From Candidatus Altarchaeales archaeon (lineage in GTDB: Archaea > Altiarchaeota > Altiarchaeia > IMC4 > SCGC-AAA252-I15): a DNA stretch of 8,500 nt. Position numbers and translations under genes: made by a program. This document shows, one piece after another, positions 1 to 5,696 of this stretch; within the stretch, counting starts at the first letter, position 1, and every line of letters starts with the position of its first letter. Below the pieces are notes generated by a model that saw only the letters and a program-made list of their open reading frames with translations, ran no database searches and was not told the origin of the DNA. The stretch covers positions 1 to 8,500 of the forward strand of contig WJJK01000013.1 in assembly GCA_014729705.1 (NCBI GenBank). The letters run 5' to 3'.

Positions 1-3
1 CCC

Positions 4-1155
4 CTAAAGGACTATTTTTTTGTCGCAGATGTGCTCAACCTTCTCATGGAGTTTCCCCGCCCCCTCCTTCTTCTGAAACAAAAGGACAGTGAAGATGTTT
101 GAAAGCCTTGCCTTGTTTATTATGAAGTGGCTGAATTCGTTGACGCTTTTCTCGTCGTTGTAGATTAAAAGACTAGTCAAACTATCCAGGAAAATGAATT
201 TCTTAGGGGAGGAAACCCTATCAAGCATGCGGTTAAGGTGCACGTTAACCTCCTCAAGGGAGGAGGGGTTCTCAACGAAAACCACGTTTTCCTTAGGTTC
301 AGAAGGGATTTTAGCAGCCATCTTGCTTATGCAGTCGATGAAAAAAAGATCATCTAAGGGTACGTTAGCTTGTTTGACTGCTTCAGCCAGATACTGATAA
401 GGTTGGGTGAAGCTTATGTAGACGCCCCCCAGACCCCTTTTTCTAGTCAGTATGTCAAGCAGGGCGGATACGGTGGGTAGGTGGTCCACAGACGAGGTTG
501 AGACTGAGACAACCGCCTTATCGTCCATGTGGGTGAGGCTTTCAGAGAGTTTTCTTTTGAATTCAGAGAGCCTCAGGCAGTAGGAGTCGGAATCATCCTC
601 GTCTCCATCAACCTCGCAGGTGAGCTCGCTTAAACCCATTATGTGTTCATCCAACCTCTTAATCAAAGCCGTGGGTTCGCCTGAAAGCAGGGTAGGCAAA
701 CGAAGCGGCTGATGATTTTTGCGGTGAACCTCAAGCACGCCGAAAAACGGGATGAGAAATGCGTTAAGATGCATCAAAAGATACGTTAAGACTATTAAAA
801 GGAATATGTGGGCAGCCCTGTCAGCGGAAACCAAAAACCCCAGCTGCGGCAGAATACAGGAGTATACACCGTTGAATACCGACGCCGCCGCTTGTTGATT
901 TAAAAGCAGGTAAGCAAATCCTATGAACAAGGCCAAGACTTTAATCAACTCGTTCAACCTGAAAAGACGCAGGTAATCCACGTCCTCAACGTCCGTTAGG
1001 GGGACGGCTTGAAAGCCTCCGGGAAAGTTCTTGAAAAAAATAATCCTTGAATCAGTTAAGTAAACATCGTATAAGCCTAAGGCGAAATCGTCTACAAGCG
1101 TCTCCCCTGAGAGAAGGTGTTTTTGCAGCCTTACGTCTTTTCTTGCTTCAACCAC
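4..1155 (-). CDS. Membrane-anchored protein with PH-like N-terminus and degenerate KaiC/RecA-like domain
   Basis: No family I can name with certainty; 383 aa from a GTG start, TAG stop. Residues about 14-66 resemble a bacterial-type PH domain: a GE near the start, then a YDVYLTDSRIIFF strand pattern, then PLTDVEDV. Two hydrophobic helices follow (about 69-86 and 116-138). Residues about 139-171 again look like the last strand and helix of a PH fold. An acidic linker (about 181-190) leads to a C-terminal domain (about 211-383) that parallels the KaiC-like protein encoded just upstream: GGVYISFTQP (243-252) matches its GIYFSLTEP, and FIFLDSLTSLL (320-330) matches its Walker B segment LIALDSLTAL. 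Where a Walker A loop should lie (about 217-229) there is VSVSTSSVDHLPT, with no GxGKT, so ATP binding is probably lost. It lies 18 bases after the ATPase gene on the same strand, so is likely cotranscribed. The likely role is a membrane docking partner or pseudo-ATPase; the PH assignment is moderate and the function unknown. Confidence 0.8.
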   Translation of the reverse strand: MVEARKDVRLQKHLLSGETLVDDFALGLYDVYLTDSRIIFFKNFPGGFQAVPLTDVEDVDYLRLFRLNELIKVLALFIGFAYLLLNQQAAASVFNGVYSCILPQLGFLVSADRAAHIFLLIVLTYLLMHLNAFLIPFFGVLEVHRKNHQPLRLPTLLSGEPTALIKRLDEHIMGLSELTCEVDGDEDDSDSYCLRLSEFKRKLSESLTHMDDKAVVSVSTSSVDHLPTVSALLDILTRKRGLGGVYISFTQPYQYLAEAVKQANVPLDDLFFIDCISKMAAKIPSEPKENVVFVENPSSLEEVNVHLNRMLDRVSSPKKFIFLDSLTSLLIYNDEKSVNEFSHFIINKARLSNIFTVLLFQKKEGAGKLHEKVEHICDKKIVL

Positions 1156-1173
1156 TGTAACTCAAACGTGTTT

Positions 1174-1887
1174 TTATTCGACCTGCGACTTGAACATGGG
1201 GACCAGATTTATGCCATCATCCATTATCTCAAGAACGTGTTTGTTTCTTGAGTGCACCGTCCCCCTCATCTTGATTACCTGCAGAGCCCGGATTAAATCC
1301 CCTTTACGCTCGATCTCGGATAAAAGGATCACGCCGTCTGCGATGAACTCCTCCACCCCGAACACTGAGTATTGGGTTGTGAAAGGCGGTATCTCAGAGA
1401 TAAGTAGGCTGGTGCAACCCAGATAAGTCATCTGCAGGTTAAGCTCGAATATGAATTCCCGGATTTTATCGTCGGATTGTAGGCTCTGACAAAGCGCAGT
1501 CAAAGAATCCAGGGCAATCAGTTTAGCGTTGTTCTCCTCAATGGAGCGCACGATCACGTCAACCAAGCCAAGGGGGTTGTTTAAACCCACCCCTTTAAGG
1601 CGGGCGTTGGTGTTTAAATCCAAAACAGAAACCATGCCCATATCCACAAGTTGCCTGTCGAAAAAAGAAAAGCCGGAAAGGTTTTGTATCATCTTCTCCT
1701 TAGGCTCCGTTAAGGAAAAATAAATGCCTTTAGTCTGTTTATAGGCGTTGTTGAAGAGGAATTGCTGGGATAAAACCGTTTTCCCCGTGCCGCAGCTGCC
1801 GGATAACAAGACACAGTGACCTTGGGGTATGCCTCCCCCCAAGATTGTGTCTAAATTAGAGATCCCGGTCTTTATTTTATCGCTCAT
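1174..1887 (-). CDS. KaiC-like (RecA superfamily) single-domain ATPase
   Basis: A 237-aa protein with one KaiC/RadA-type RecA fold, starting at ATG 1887. The N-terminus has the family signature TGISNLDTILGGGIPQG (7-23), then Walker A GSCGTGKT (30-37). SLTEP (58-62) lies where KaiC carries its catalytic acidic pair. Walker B is LIALD followed by SLTAL (123-132), and the C-terminus has the characteristic KMRGTVHSR segment. Only one domain is present, as in many archaeal KaiC-like proteins (around 230-260 aa), unlike the two-domain cyanobacterial clock protein. There is no signal peptide or membrane segment, so it should be cytosolic unless recruited. Such proteins usually bind ATP and act as signalling or assembly switches (ArlH of the archaellum is one relative), but the partner is not evident from sequence. 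The downstream gene encodes a membrane-bound paralogue lacking the P-loop, the most obvious candidate partner. A TATA-like box 28 bases upstream suggests a leaderless transcript starting at or next to the ATG. Confidence 0.9.
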   Translation of the reverse strand: MSDKIKTGISNLDTILGGGIPQGHCVLLSGSCGTGKTVLSQQFLFNNAYKQTKGIYFSLTEPKEKMIQNLSGFSFFDRQLVDMGMVSVLDLNTNARLKGVGLNNPLGLVDVIVRSIEENNAKLIALDSLTALCQSLQSDDKIREFIFELNLQMTYLGCTSLLISEIPPFTTQYSVFGVEEFIADGVILLSEIERKGDLIRALQVIKMRGTVHSRNKHVLEIMDDGINLVPMFKSQVE

Positions 1888-1910
1888 TTTTTATGGGGAC
1901 ACTGGATACT

Positions 1911-1918
1911 TATTTAAA
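1911..1918 (-). promoter_or_regulatory. TATA-like box for the KaiC-like gene pair
   Basis: On the minus strand the sequence reads TTTAAATA, centred about 28 bases upstream of the ATG at 1887. This is the spacing expected for an archaeal promoter producing a leaderless mRNA. The box lies in the 57-base gap after mptE, so the ATPase and its downstream partner can be transcribed independently of mptE. The position is read directly; activity is inferred. Confidence 0.55.
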
Positions 1919-1944
1919 TCATATCTCTTAAAATACGTCCAAAA

Positions 1945-2685
1945 CTAGATTAAGTAGGATAGTTTCTCAAAGGATATGTGTCTTACGCCCTCGATGTGCT
2001 CTCCCGAGGAGGTGACGTTGAAAAACCTGGTGGGGGATTTAGATGCCAGCTCTTGTATCAATTTCTTTCCAATCCGAAGTTTCCTGGGTTTTTTAATCTG
2101 ATTATAGGAGTGGGAATAGACTCCAACCACTGACCCGAAATCCATGCCTGCCAGCACGATGAATGAGGGTTTGAAGTGGTCAACCAAGTAGCAGGCTCTA
2201 TCGCCGTCTGTGAAGCCTCCGAAATTGTGGAGCTTGGGGGTAGGCCTATGTTGGGTGGTGCCTAAAACCCGGCCTTCAAGATGCGGCACCACGGAGGAGA
2301 GGGAATCAATGTTGTCTCCGTGGGCGTGAACCACCGTGATGCAGCCATAGGAATTAGCCCTCAAAATAGAGTTCACGTCACCATCCAAGTCGGTTACGTT
2401 GATGTGAGGCACGATACGGTAATCAAGAAACCCTTTAACCGCTCCATCCACGGCAACCAACACGAAACGCTCATGTAATCTGTGTTCAACTATCTTGTGC
2501 AAATCGTTTTCAAGGGAGGGACCGCAGCCGCAGATTAATACAGGGTAACCGGATATCAACCTAGATAGGTCGCCTAAATCCGATTCACCCAGCAGAGACT
2601 CAAGTATTCTTGAAGCCTTAGCGTCCCCTGCAATATTTAAATCAAGCTCCCGCACCCTATCAAGGTATTCAGTAGTCCAATGCAA
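1945..2685 (-). CDS. mptE: 6-hydroxymethyl-7,8-dihydropterin pyrophosphokinase, MptE type
   Basis: MptE transfers pyrophosphate from ATP to 6-hydroxymethyl-7,8-dihydropterin, activating the pterin for tetrahydromethanopterin or archaeal folate synthesis. With a TTG start at 2685 the protein has 246 aa, close to the family's usual length. Family blocks are: VLICGCGPSLENDL (49-62), AVDGAVKGFLDYRIVPHINVTDLDGD (78-103; the TDLDGD block is diagnostic), VVHAHGDN (118-125), TTQHRPTPKLHNFGGFTDGDR (143-163) and VLAGMDFG (177-184). The N-terminus starting HWTTEYLDRV matches the usual W..EY/I pattern of the family. No ATG or other suitable start lies near 2685. The frame stays open upstream to 2865, but that part would be antisense to ksgA and reads as low-complexity, non-homologous sequence, so I exclude it. 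The gene is divergent from ksgA with 47 bases between starts. The protein is cytosolic. Confidence 0.92.
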   Translation of the reverse strand: MHWTTEYLDRVRELDLNIAGDAKASRILESLLGESDLGDLSRLISGYPVLICGCGPSLENDLHKIVEHRLHERFVLVAVDGAVKGFLDYRIVPHINVTDLDGDVNSILRANSYGCITVVHAHGDNIDSLSSVVPHLEGRVLGTTQHRPTPKLHNFGGFTDGDRACYLVDHFKPSFIVLAGMDFGSVVGVYSHSYNQIKKPRKLRIGKKLIQELASKSPTRFFNVTSSGEHIEGVRHISFEKLSYLI

Positions 2686-2690
2686 AGCAG

Positions 2691-2700
2691 TTAAATATAT
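2691..2700 (+). promoter_or_regulatory. TATA-like box for ksgA
   Basis: TTAAATATAT is centred about 37 bases before the ksgA ATG (2733), which predicts a transcript start near 2722 and a leader of about 11 bases. No clear Shine-Dalgarno site precedes the ATG. The box covers the position where the divergent mptE transcript should begin. Confidence 0.5.
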
Positions 2701-2716
2701 TAGTTTGAAGGAAATA

Positions 2717-2725
2717 GAAATAAAA
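2717..2725 (-). promoter_or_regulatory. Weak TATA-like box for mptE
   Basis: The minus strand reads CTTTTATTTC around these bases, about 36 bases upstream of the TTG start at 2685, predicting a transcript start near 2694. It matches the archaeal consensus less well than the ksgA box. The assignment rests mainly on spacing and on the TTG start being right. Confidence 0.35.
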
Positions 2726-2732
2726 GCCAAAG

Positions 2733-3419
2733 ATGCATAAAGACGAGGTTTTCCTGCATAAAAAAAATCTGCTCCAAGAAATAGCGGACTATGCAGATAT
2801 CGGAAGGCAGGACATCGTATTGGAGGTGGGGGCCGGGGAAGGCAACCTAACCGCGGTTTTAGCATCGAAGGCAGGCACAGTCATAGCCTTTGAGAAAAAC
2901 AGAAAACACCTGAGGAAAGCATACGACAAAAACCTGGTAAACGCGGAATTCAAACCCGAAGACGCCCTGAAAACAAAATGGCCCCGATTCAACAAGATGG
3001 TATCCAACATACCCTACAGCGTATCCAAAAAAATTGTTTTAAAACTGCTTGAACACGATTTTGAGGTCGCAGTAATGTGTGTGCAGAAGGAATTCGCCCA
3101 AAAAATAATAGCTAAAGCAGGGGAGGGAAACTACAGGGTGATAAGCGTCGCCGTTCAAACAACCTGTGAAGCCTCTGTTTTATGTGAAATTAAATCCAGT
3201 GAATTCACCCCCAAACCGAAGGTAGACTCCGCGGTCATTAAACTGGTGAAGAAACGGAGGTTGCCTGAAGGCTACATTAAATTCCTGACTAAACACTTCA
3301 ACCAAAAAAACAAGAAAATAAAAAAAATCAACCCAGATGCCCCGGAAAAAATCAGGGAGTATAGAAGCAGAAACCTCAGCCCCATAAAATTCCACAACTA
3401 TTTCATTGAGGCAAGATAG
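2733..3419 (+). CDS. ksgA: Dim1/KsgA-type 16S rRNA dimethyladenosine transferase, compact
   Basis: This class I SAM-dependent methyltransferase is of the KsgA/Dim1 family, which dimethylates two adjacent adenosines in the 3'-terminal helix of 16S rRNA during small-subunit assembly. SAM-binding motif I is VLEVGAGEGNLT (29-40), an acidic ribose-contacting residue is E54, and D77 lies in the EDAL segment. The catalytic motif is SNIPYSVSKKI (91-101), the N-[LI]-PY signature. Further family landmarks are VQKEFAQKIIAKAGEGNY, FTPKPKVDSAVIKL, and a short basic C-terminal end with FNQKNKKIKK. At 228 aa it is shorter than typical archaeal members (about 260-280). The usual GQ[HN]FL motif before the fold is replaced by DEVFL (4-8). 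The start cannot move upstream because an in-frame TAA lies at 2721-2723. Its 3' end overlaps the convergent TPR gene by 22 bases. Family assignment is firm; the exact substrate is inferred. An Erm-like rRNA methyltransferase role is less likely in this context. Confidence 0.87.
   Translation: MHKDEVFLHKKNLLQEIADYADIGRQDIVLEVGAGEGNLTAVLASKAGTVIAFEKNRKHLRKAYDKNLVNAEFKPEDALKTKWPRFNKMVSNIPYSVSKKIVLKLLEHDFEVAVMCVQKEFAQKIIAKAGEGNYRVISVAVQTTCEASVLCEIKSSEFTPKPKVDSAVIKLVKKRRLPEGYIKFLTKHFNQKNKKIKKINPDAPEKIREYRSRNLSPIKFHNYFIEAR
3304..3327 (-). terminator. Possible T-tract terminator of the TPR gene, inside ksgA
   Basis: Two long A runs on the plus strand (3304-3310 and 3320-3327) are T7 and T8 tracts on the minus strand, about 70-95 bases past the TPR stop codon. 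Archaeal termination commonly uses T-rich tracts, so these could end the TPR transcript. They also encode the lysine-rich segment of KsgA, which alone could explain them. Confidence 0.3.
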
Positions 3420-3961
3420 GATCTTATGCGGCCGGCCTCGGGATTATCTGCATCTATATCCTCTATCTTAAGCAGGAAACGCTCCCCCTCCTCCCTGAAA
3501 CCCGTATATAAACAAGCCCAACACGCCCCGCATAAAGCGTCGTAATCCTCACTATCATAGTTTAAGGCAAGCCGGTAGGATTCAAGCGCCTCCTGCGGGC
3601 GGTCCAGCAGAAGCAGAAGCCTCCCCTGAAGATCAAGGTATACGCCTTGCCGGGGTTTTTTCTCAACAGCCTTATTCGCAAACTCTAAGGCAGACTCAAC
3701 CTCCCCCAGCCTAAGGGCGCAGACACTCAGATGGCTCCAAGCCAAAGCGGAATGAGGATACGCCTTAACAGCCTGCTTAAACCACTTTAAGGCTGACGCA
3801 TAATCCTCTTCCTCATAATAAATCAAACCCCGCATAAGAAGGTGGCGGTGGTCTCCATCAGGTTTTTTAGCGGCCTCATCAAGAAGAGCATACGCAGAAT
3901 CAAGCTCACCCGCTAAAACAGCTTTACGGGCTTTAATTAAAAGCGCCTCATAGGCGTTCAT
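3398..3961 (-). CDS. TPR-repeat protein
   Basis: A 187-aa soluble helical-repeat protein. I chose ATG 3961 over the TTG six bases upstream because ATG sits about 29 bases from a TATA-like box, giving a leaderless start. Tetratricopeptide repeats are visible at about 38-69 (ALKWFKQAVKAYP), 72-103 (ALEFANKAVEKKP) and 106-137 (ALESYRLALNYD), each with the W/L-G-Y-A-P spacing. A degenerate repeat precedes them (4-33, AYALLDEAAKKP) and another follows (140-170). There is no signal peptide, membrane helix or catalytic domain. TPR arrays act as protein-interaction scaffolds; the partner cannot be read here. The last repeat contains a CxxCxxC cluster (C144, C147, C150). The gene overlaps the 3' end of ksgA by 22 bases tail-to-tail and is divergent from pdxS. 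It could simply be a monocistronic adaptor. Confidence 0.88.
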   Translation of the reverse strand: MNAYEALLIKARKAVLAGELDSAYALLDEAAKKPDGDHRHLLMRGLIYYEEEDYASALKWFKQAVKAYPHSALAWSHLSVCALRLGEVESALEFANKAVEKKPRQGVYLDLQGRLLLLLDRPQEALESYRLALNYDSEDYDALCGACWACLYTGFREEGERFLLKIEDIDADNPEAGRIRSYLASMK

Positions 3962-3965
3962 AAAC

Positions 3966-3974
3966 AATATATTA
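3966..3974 (+). promoter_or_regulatory. TATA-like box for the pdxS operon
   Basis: AATATATTA is centred about 37 bases before the pdxS ATG at 4007, predicting a transcript start near 3996 and a leader of about 11 bases. It lies a few bases from the start of the divergent TPR gene. It is the only good candidate promoter for pdxS, the CBS gene and pdxT. Confidence 0.5.
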
Positions 3975-3985
3975 GCCCAGGCTTC

Positions 3986-3994
3986 ATATTAATA
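3986..3994 (-). promoter_or_regulatory. TATA-like box for the TPR gene
   Basis: The minus strand reads TATTAATAT, centred 29 bases from the ATG at 3961, fitting a leaderless transcript. It overlaps the region where the pdxS transcript is predicted to start, so the two promoters interlock. Confidence 0.5.
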
Positions 3995-4006
3995 GTGCGA
4001 TTTAAG

Positions 4007-4885
4007 ATGGCTGAAAAAGGAACTAAACTACTTAAGGAAGGATTCGCCAAAATGGTTAAAGGCGGGGTGGTGATGGATGTCACAACCGCTGAACAAGCCC
4101 GAATAGCCGAGGAAGCGGGGGCGGTGGCTGTGATGGCGCTTGAGAGGGTGCCGGCAGACATAAGAGCTCAAGGGGGGGTAGCTAGGATGAGTGACCCAGA
4201 AAAAATAATAGAAATAATAGACGCGGTAACCATACCCGTAATGGCTAAATGCCGTATCGGGCACTTCGTTGAAGCCCAGATACTTGAGAGTCTGGGGGTG
4301 GACATGGTGGATGAAAGCGAGGTACTCACCCCCGCAGACGAAATAAACCACGTGGACAAGCAAAGATTCCAGATACCTTTTGTCTGCGGCGCCCGAAACC
4401 TCGGGGAAGCGTTAAGAAGAATAGGTGAGGGGGCTGCGATGATCAGAACCAAAGGCGAAGCCGGAACCGGTAACATCGTTGAGGCGGTGCGCCACATGAG
4501 GGCGGTAGTCGGGGAGATAAAGGAGATACAGAACATGGCAGACGACGAATTATACACTAAAGCCAAGGAGATCGCAGCGCCAGTCGAACTCGTTTCGCAG
4601 GTGAAGGGTTTGGGGCGGCTTCCTGTCGTGAACTTCAGTGCGGGAGGGATAGCAACCCCCGCAGACGCCGCATTAATGATGCAGCTTGGAGCCGACGGCA
4701 ACTTCGTGGGATCCGGAATCTTCAAGAGTCAATCCCCCAAGGTGATGGCTAAAGCTATCGTGTCTGCCACCATGAACTACGATAAACCGGATGTTTTAGC
4801 AGACATCTCAAAGGGGTTGGGTAAGGCCATGAAAGGCGACGACATATCCAAGCTTGAGGTAAGGCTTCAGGAGCGGGGCAACTAA
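4007..4885 (+). CDS. pdxS: Pyridoxal 5'-phosphate synthase, PdxS (synthase) subunit
   Basis: PdxS condenses a pentose phosphate (ribose or ribulose 5-phosphate), a triose phosphate and ammonia into PLP, the deoxyxylulose-independent route. It is a (beta/alpha)8 barrel that assembles as a dodecamer and takes ammonia from PdxT. The sequence is highly conserved: GGVVMDVTTAEQARIAEEAG (19-38), MALERVPADIRAQGGVARM (43-61), MAKCRIGH (79-86), DESEVLTPADE (102-112), RTKGEAGTGNIVEAVRHMR (147-165), NFSAGGIATPADAALMMQLG and GSGIFKS. Catalytic residues D24, K81 and K149 fall at the same numbers as in the Bacillus subtilis enzyme when ATG 4007 is used (292 aa). That favours this start over an in-frame GTG at 3995. 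The gene is followed after three bases by the CBS-domain gene and then by pdxT, so it probably leads an operon. No Shine-Dalgarno site is evident. The enzyme is cytosolic. Confidence 0.98.
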   Translation: MAEKGTKLLKEGFAKMVKGGVVMDVTTAEQARIAEEAGAVAVMALERVPADIRAQGGVARMSDPEKIIEIIDAVTIPVMAKCRIGHFVEAQILESLGVDMVDESEVLTPADEINHVDKQRFQIPFVCGARNLGEALRRIGEGAAMIRTKGEAGTGNIVEAVRHMRAVVGEIKEIQNMADDELYTKAKEIAAPVELVSQVKGLGRLPVVNFSAGGIATPADAALMMQLGADGNFVGSGIFKSQSPKVMAKAIVSATMNYDKPDVLADISKGLGKAMKGDDISKLEVRLQERGN

Positions 4886-4888
4886 AAG

Positions 4889-5671
4889 ATGCATGTGGGG
4901 GAGATAATAAACAGGGAGTTTATTACCTTCAAACCCCAAACCCCCCTGCTTAAAGCAGGCAAGGTACTTGAATCCAAGGGGAGGGGTCAGGCCCTTGTTT
5001 TCGATGAAGGGAAGTTCAGGGGCGTGTTAAGCAAGGACACGTTTATTGGTAAAAGCAGCCTAGTGTTTGAGACGCCCGCAGAGGATCTTCAGGTGGCAGA
5101 CGTCATGGAGGAAAACCTGGAGTACGCAGGAATAGGTGACGACGTATTCGACGTCGCAGACAAGCTGTTAACCCAAAAAAGCGTCCTAGACTTGATACCT
5201 GTAAAGGAAGAGGAGCAAGTCGTAGGCTACGTCTCAAGCAAGGAATACACGAAACTGTTTATCGAAAAATATGATAACCAGTTTAAAGTCGGACAGCTTA
5301 TGCAATACAACCCGCCTACAGTTGAATCCTACGTGCTCCTTGATAAGGTCATCAAGGAACTTAAGACAACCGGAGAGAGAAAGATGCTGGTGCTATCAGG
5401 CAGAAACCTTGTGGGCATCATCACCCTCAAAGACCTAAGTCTTGCTCTTTTCTCATGCAGTCAGAAAAACACTACACACACCTGCTGTGAATTGAATGCC
5501 GAAGACATTATGACTCGGAACCTGAAAACAACAACCCCAAACGAGAGGGCGGAATATGCCGCCGAAACCATGATACAAAACCGCATAAGCTGTCTGCCAG
5601 TGCAAAACCCGGCGCTTGAGGGCATGCTTACGAGAAAGGATTTCCTAAAAGCCTTTGAAATAAAGGGTTGA
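4889..5671 (+). CDS. Four-CBS-domain protein between pdxS and pdxT
   Basis: This 260-aa protein consists almost entirely of four CBS motifs, at about 2-54, 68-125, 132-188 and 202-258, arranged as two Bateman pairs. Each begins with a V/A-x-D/E/Q-[IL]M-like strand (for example ADVMEEN at 70-76 and AEDIMTRN at 204-211) and ends with G-h-h-[ST]. CBS3 (GIITLKD, 176-182) and CBS4 (GMLTRKD, 245-251) keep the [ST]-x-x-D adenosine-ribose-binding signature. CBS1 (GVLSKDT) and CBS2 (GYVSSKE) deviate, so ligand binding may be limited to the second pair. CBS pairs commonly sense AMP, ADP, ATP or SAM. No catalytic domain is attached. A linker between CBS3 and CBS4 holds three cysteines (C190, C199, C200). 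The start is three bases after the pdxS stop and pdxT begins 25 bases after this gene, so cotranscription and a role linked to PLP synthesis are likely but unproven. Confidence 0.92.
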   Translation: MHVGEIINREFITFKPQTPLLKAGKVLESKGRGQALVFDEGKFRGVLSKDTFIGKSSLVFETPAEDLQVADVMEENLEYAGIGDDVFDVADKLLTQKSVLDLIPVKEEEQVVGYVSSKEYTKLFIEKYDNQFKVGQLMQYNPPTVESYVLLDKVIKELKTTGERKMLVLSGRNLVGIITLKDLSLALFSCSQKNTTHTCCELNAEDIMTRNLKTTTPNERAEYAAETMIQNRISCLPVQNPALEGMLTRKDFLKAFEIKG

Positions 5672-5696
5672 CGGTGCTTCAAATAATTTAGCTTAA

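Noticed and set aside
2686..2865. Upstream extension of the mptE reading frame, adding 60 residues
   Set aside because: It is fully antisense to the start of ksgA and both promoters. It encodes a proline- and aromatic-rich stretch unlike MptE, and the TTG start gives the normal family length.
3656..3868. T6 runs on the plus strand (3656-3661, 3863-3868) as ksgA terminators
   Set aside because: They are more than 230 bases past the ksgA stop and fall in ordinary Lys-Pro/Pro-Lys codons of the TPR gene; there is no reason to single them out.
3962..3967. TTG at 3967 as the TPR gene start
   Set aside because: ATG follows two codons later at 3961 and is better spaced from the TATA-like box; the extra two residues add nothing.
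3995..4006. GTG at 3995 as the pdxS start
   Set aside because: ATG 4007 puts D24, K81 and K149 at the same positions as in characterised PdxS proteins. The GTG start would add four non-conserved residues. A leaderless GTG start cannot be fully excluded, since the predicted transcript start is close to it.
5681..5690. AT-rich AAATAATTTA before pdxT as a separate promoter
   Set aside because: It is only about 10 bases before the ATG, so a transcript from it would start inside the coding region.
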